Assembly (NCBI GenBank): GCA_036937835.1
Contig: CM072880.1
Span: 1,799,501 to 1,863,500, forward strand
DNA: 64,000 bases
Direction: 5' to 3'
Source: Pampus argenteus
Lineage: Eukaryota > Chordata > Actinopteri > Scombriformes > Stromateidae
Part shown: positions 59,781 to 64,000 of the stretch, in pieces
Position numbering within the stretch: the first letter of the stretch is position 1
How the letters are laid out: each line of letters starts with the position of its first letter
The notes under the pieces: model-generated
Database searches by the model: none
Seen by the model: the letters and a program-made list of their open reading frames with translations, nothing else
Told to the model about the DNA's origin: nothing
Program-made: the position numbers and the translations under genes

Positions 59781-61799
59781 ATGGGGTTTCTACTAAAGTA
59801 GGGGAAAGAGCTTACGCTTTACAGGATTTAAAAAAATGTTCAGCTTGTGATGATGATCATAATTGAGTGTTTGTGAATGTTCTGTCTAGATGGTTGCTGT
59901 TGTCCTTGCTAGTTGTAGGAGGTTATCACGCTAATGGTAAGTTAATTCAATTTATGAAAATATCTAATTAGCTGACTTATGAACTAAAAACATCTGTTAA
60001 ACAGCTGACGGTACTGGATCAACAGCCTCTTCAGGGAAGCATAGTCTTCAAGCCTACCAACCTGATTCAAGTAGCTTTGACACTAGAGGGGGATCTCCAT
60101 GGAGCACTGGGCTACTTGGTAGTCAGGATTCAAACTTCAATGCAAATCAGGCAAGTAATGACATCACACACTTGATGATTCCAGTAAACAGCAAAAGATG
60201 CCTAAATCTGGTTATGTGCCCCAACAACTTTAGGATCTTAGCTACCCTCCCAAGGTGCCGCAGCAGCCAGGCTACCCTCCCAAGGTGCCGCAGCAGCCAG
60301 GCTACCCTCCCAAGGTGCCGCAGCAGCCAGGCTACCCTCCCAAGGTGCCGCAGCAGCCAGGCTACCCTCCCAAGGTGCCGCAGCAGCCAGGCTACCCTCC
60401 CAAGGTGCCGCAGCAGCCAGGCTACCCTCCCAAGGTGCCGCAGCAGCCAGGCTACCCTCCCAAGGTGCCGCAGCAGCCAGGCTACCCTCCCAAGGTGCCG
60501 CAGCAGCCAGGCTACCCTCCCAAGGTGCCGCAGCAGCCAGGCTACCCTCCCAAGGTGCCGCAGCAGCCAGGCTACCCTCCCAAGGTGCCGCAGCAGCCAG
60601 GCTACCCTCCCAAGGTGCCGCAGCAGCCAGGCTACCCTCCCAAGGTGCCGCAGCAGCCAGGCTACCCTCCCAAGGTGCCGCAGCAGCCAGGCTACCCTCC
60701 CAAGGTGCCGCAGCAGCCAGGCTACCCTCCCAAGGTGCCGCAGCAGCCAGGCTACCCTCCCAAGGTGCCGCAGCAGCCAGGCTACCCTCCCAAGGTGCCG
60801 CAGCAGCCAGGCTACCCTCCCAAGGTGCCGCAGCAGCCAGGCTACCCTCCCAAGGTGCCGCAGCAGCCAGGCTACCCTCCCAAGGTGCCGCAGCAGCCAG
60901 GCTACCCTCCCAAGGTGCCGCAGCAGCCAGGCTACCCTCCCAAGGTGCCGCAGCAGCCAGGCTACCCTCCCAAGGTGCCGCAGCAGCCAGGCTACCCTCC
61001 CAAGGTGCCGCAGCAGCCAGGCTACCCTCCCAAGGTGCCGCAGCAGCCAGGCTACCCTCCCAAGGTGCCGCAGCAGCCAGGCTACCCTCCCAAGGTGCCG
61101 CAGCAGCCAGGCTACCCTCCCAAGGTGCCGCAGCAGCCAGGCTACCCTCCCAAGGTGCCGCAGCAGCCAGGCTACCCTCCCAAGGTGCCGCAGCAGCCAG
61201 GCTACCCTCCCAAGGTGCCGCAGCAGCCAGGCTACCCTCCCAAGGTGCCGCAGCAGCCAGGCTACCCTCCCAAGGTGCCGCAGCAGCCAGGCTACCCTCC
61301 CAAGGTGCCGCAGCAGCCAGGCTACCCTCCCAAGGTGCCGCAGCAGCCAGGCTACCCTCCCAAGGTGCCGCAGCAGCCAGGCTACCCTCCCAAGGTGCCC
61401 CAGCAGCCAGGCTACCCTCCCAAGGTGCCCCAGCAGCCAGGCTACCCTCCCAAGGTGCCCCAGCAGCCAGGCTACCCTCCCAAGGTGCCCCAGCAGCCAG
61501 GCTACCCTCCCAAGGTGCCCCAGCAGCCAGGCTACCCTCCCAAGGTGCCCCAGCAGCCAGGCTACCCTCCCAAGGTGCCCCAGCAGCCAGGCTACCCTCC
61601 CAAGGTGCCCCAGCAGCCAGGCTACCCTCCCAAGGTGCCCCAGCAGCCAGGCTACCCTCCCAAGCCCGTTAAAGTCTGGAAACAGCCTTTCTACAAATTA
61701 AAGCAGCCCCGCCACTGGCTGAGACCACAGGTACCACAATGGCTTGGCTTCCCACCTAAGCAGATGCCAAGATATCCTCAAAGATACATGCTACCATGA
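59781..61799 (+). CDS. Secreted protein of 47 tandem YPPKVPQQPG repeats, unidentified
   Basis: Exons 59781-59797, 59890-59936, 60005-60150 and 60234-61799 join in phase to 591 residues. MGFLLKWLLLSLLVVGGYHA is a clear signal peptide. A Ser/Gly-rich segment of about 47 residues follows (ADGTGSTASSGKHSLQAYQP ...). About 475 residues then consist of the 10-residue repeat YPPKVPQQPG. A basic degenerate end follows (PVKVWKQPFYKLKQ, PQVPQWLGFPPKQMPRYPQR). The frame is chosen because it joins the signal peptide in phase and because repeat-like PQ/PPK words persist beyond the array. Intron 3 uses a GC donor (CAG|GCAAGT). Each repeat has one Lys and no acidic residue, so the protein is very basic. Lys, Gln and Tyr in each unit could serve transglutaminase or dityrosine cross-linking. 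Pro/Gln repeats recall fish egg-envelope (ZP1-type) N-termini, but no ZP domain is present. Function is unknown; an extracellular matrix or egg-coat role is only inference. Confidence 0.8.
60241..61650. repeat. 30-bp coding tandem repeat, 47 uninterrupted units in two blocks
   Basis: Units of GCTACCCTCCCAAGGTGCCG plus CAGCAGCCAG repeat 38 times without a single difference (60241-61380). Nine units with GTGCCC in place of GTGCCG follow (61381-61650), and then a partial unit. The only variable base is a synonymous third position (Pro CCG/CCC). No spacers exist between units. Confidence 0.98.
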
Positions 61800-61999
61800 T
61801 GATCCAACTCTTGCCAAATTGATTCAACCTGGTAAGCTGTGGCTCTCTTCTATTAAAAATGAAATTTAAAGTGTTGTGCTCCTAACTATTTTTTTTTTTT
61901 TTTTTTTTTTAGGCACTACAATGCTGAAGATGAAGCCTGCTTCCATCTGAGCCATTGTATTGACTTGTCAAAGACCAAATAAAGCTTGTATCTTAAGTC
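61800..61999 (+). other. 3' UTR of the repeat-protein gene with an intron and polyadenylation signal
   Basis: A donor CCTG|GTAAGC ends an exon at 61831. A long T-tract and AG close the intron at 61912. The last exon holds AATAAA at 61978-61983. The stop codon lies about 32 nt before the junction, too close to trigger nonsense-mediated decay by the usual rule. Confidence 0.75.
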
Positions 62000-62640
62000 A
62001 TGACATCTGTGACAATCTTTCTTCCTTAGTCAGTTTAGAATCAGTCTTATTGTTGGGTGACCAAATCATTGCTCTTACTCAGGTTCTCAGTTTGTGGCCA
62101 CTTTAGCCTGTATAAAATGGCCACTCAAAAGCTTCAGAAAAACAAAGTGCATTTTACACTGATCTCTGACCTCACTGACACACTGAGGTACACATGATTA
62201 AAGACACATTTTTTGAAATGTGGAAAATCAGGATGACACAAAATTGACAAAAGTAATCTGGCAAAAATGGGTTTATTTTCTTATCACAGATTACAACACT
62301 GGCTTTTGTTTGAGCTTTGCTGCTGTTGACATCCCGTCCGCTAGAGGGAGAACTACAGTAGAACTCAAAGTGTGTAGCAGCAGTTGAAGACATGACTGGC
62401 ACATTTTCCTCCAATAGGATACGAGGATATAGATGTCGCGGCCAATCAGATGATGCCGTTTCACAGCTCTGGGCGAGACAGGAAGTAGCGGTTCAGTCGC
62501 TTTATACTAGCCGTCATATGAAACTGTTAGCGGTTATATATCTGCTGCTGGTGGTTTACGGTCATCAATGATCCGTTACAACTGAAAACCGTGAGATAAT
62601 CTGTCCGTCGACGCAACGCTTGTTACTTTTGTTTCTAAGG
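62000..62640. promoter_or_regulatory. Intergenic DNA and emc9 promoter
   Basis: After 62400 the sequence carries inverted CCAAT (ATTGG-type CCAATAGG, GCCAATCAG) near 62411-62448, and a GC-richer stretch before the 5' UTR exon. This fits a housekeeping promoter without TATA. Confidence 0.5.
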
Positions 62641-62780
62641 TTACGTGATTTGAGGTAAGACTGAGTTCAGCTCTACTCGGTTAGCTCCTCTGCTAATGCT
62701 AACGCACATTCATATGTGGTTGTAAAGTGTGTGCCGCCTCTGCTCGGGTGATTTCAGTGTTTGTCTCCTCAGGAGTCATC

Positions 62781-64000
62781 ATGGGTGAGGTGGAGCTGTC
62801 CTGTCGGGCTTATGTGAAGATGTACCTGCACGCCTGTCTGTTCCCACGGTGCAGCATCAACGGGTTGCTGTTGTCCTCCAGCTCGGCAGGCGGCGCTGTT
62901 TGTGTGACCGACTGTGTCCCGCTGCTTCACTCGCACCTGCCGCTGGCTCCCATCACTCAGCTGGCTCTCACACAGGTGGGAGCATTTAACGGGGGTTTGC
63001 AGCCAATCCTGGTTCAGTATTTCACTTTATACAGGTGTCATGTGAAAAACAGGAGAAAAGGAGTAGATGCCATTTAAAGATTTTAACATGGGAATTATCC
63101 TTTAAAATAAATCAATGACATCACACAACTGTGTTTATCATATGGTGGAAACGCTGCTGATTTAAAGTCTGCTCCTGTTTCAGGTGGATGTTTGGTGTTC
63201 ACAGACACAGCAGAGGATAGTCGGATACTATCAAGCCAACGCCTGTGTTTCAGATAGCAGGTGAGTCTCAGTTTAATTATTAGACCTCTTCTCAACTGTC
63301 CATTTGAAATTCACCACAGTCCATATTTCCCTTTTTCTGCGTATTTTTTCCGCTCAACAGCCCGACGCCGTGTGCACTGAAGATAGCCGATAAGATTGCT
63401 GAGCAGTTTGACAGTGCCGTGTTGTTAATGGTAAGTACAGCACAAAAACACCCTTACAGCCAGAGCTGAAAGAATCATCAGTTAGTCCGTTCATGTCCAA
63501 ATAATCCGATTTACACGGATAATTTTCTGCTGACTGTCCCTCAAATTGTAACAAAAGCTGTTAGTTTTCTGTTTTAATATCAAACTGTTGTTCAAGCATC
63601 TCTTTGGGGTTTTTTTGTTGTTCTTCACAGCTTGATGGTAGTAAGATGTCTCCAGACTATCGGGTTCCTCCCATAGTGATGTACGAGAGAAAAGATTCCA
63701 GATGGACGCTGAAAGACAAACACACGTAAGAAGCAGCCGGAGAGTCAGCGGTTTGAGTCAAACCAAAACTAATCTGGATCAAAAAGTGCTCAAATCCAAT
63801 CAACACTTAACCCACAACTGTTAAAGAAATGTTGGCGTCAGACTGATTTCTGCATTTTGTTCAGTCATCAAGGTAAAAGCTGTTTTTGTGCTTCACTGAT
63901 TCACATTTGTCTCTTGTGTTCAGGATAATGCTGAGACAGTGGGAGGAGACTCGGGCGATAGCCAATCAAATGCAGGAGTCCGGCGATCATGCACTATTGG
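62781..64000 (+). CDS. emc9: ER membrane protein complex subunit 9, 3' truncated by the window
   Basis: A non-coding first exon ends at 62654 (GAG|GTAAGA), and the second exon begins at 62773. Coding parts are 62781-62975, 63184-63260, 63361-63430, 63631-63725 and 63924-64000 (cut). They read MGEVELSCRAYVKMYLHACL, CVTDCVPLLHSHLPLAP, ALTQVDVW, VGYYQANACVSDSSP, ALKIADKIAEQFDSAVLLM and RVPPIVMYERKD. The MGEVE start, LTDCVPL-type motif and GYYQAN motif mark the EMC8/EMC9 MPN-like family. The start and the RVPP segment favour EMC9 over EMC8. It is a cytosolic subunit of the ER membrane protein complex, which inserts transmembrane helices. All introns keep phase. The missing part should be the last of the usual 200 or so residues. 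Confidence 0.94.

Noticed and set aside
60241..61650. CRISPR-like array of 30-bp repeats
   Set aside because: The units are directly adjacent with no spacers, the genome is vertebrate, and the array is coding in phase with a signal peptide.

Overview
The window is vertebrate nuclear DNA, almost certainly from a percomorph-type teleost. Genes are split by short GT-AG introns. (TG)n/(CA)n microsatellites are extremely frequent. L2/Rex-like and RTE LINE fragments occur, and several proteins match vertebrate families whose exon structures can be read directly. All exon boundaries below were derived by eye from splice consensus, phase continuity and family similarity.

Layout. (1) 1-6.8 kb, + strand: nine 3' exons of a class B1 GPCR of the VPAC2 / PRP-GHRH receptor type (TM1 to stop). 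An antisense tRNA-Glu(TTC) and a 26-bp minisatellite lie in its introns. (2) 8.6-28.4 kb, - strand: a CC chemokine cluster. It holds one 4-exon gene at 8658-9916, a pseudogene at 11141-11520, two near-identical tail-extended paralogues (14085-14932 and 20941-21672), and a divergent cysteine-rich member at 27084-28373. The middle of the cluster is a mosaic of segmental duplications and LINE fragments. (3) 31-38 kb, + strand: msl2 with a CpG-rich promoter, complete in three coding exons. (4) 39.7-44.3 kb, - strand: tnfsf10 (TRAIL-like), complete in six exons. (5) 44.3-55.5 kb: gene-poor, with a MITE, a decayed LINE, microsatellite clusters and AT-rich DNA. (6) 55.6-58.6 kb, - strand: nceh1, complete in five exons. 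(7) 59.6-62.0 kb, + strand: a TATA-box gene for a secreted protein made mostly of 47 tandem copies of a 10-residue Pro/Gln/Tyr/Lys repeat. I could not assign it to a known family. (8) 62.6-64.0 kb, + strand: emc9, cut off by the window end.

The genes do not form one pathway. tnfsf10 next to nceh1 mirrors human 3q26.31. The chemokine cluster shows recent birth and death: duplication, exon loss, a lineage-specific premature stop, and a datable repeat insertion with its empty site. The repeat-protein gene at 60 kb is the most likely undescribed item. It has a signal peptide, a GC-AG intron, a first repeat apparently split by a splice acceptor, and two homogenised blocks differing at one synonymous base.
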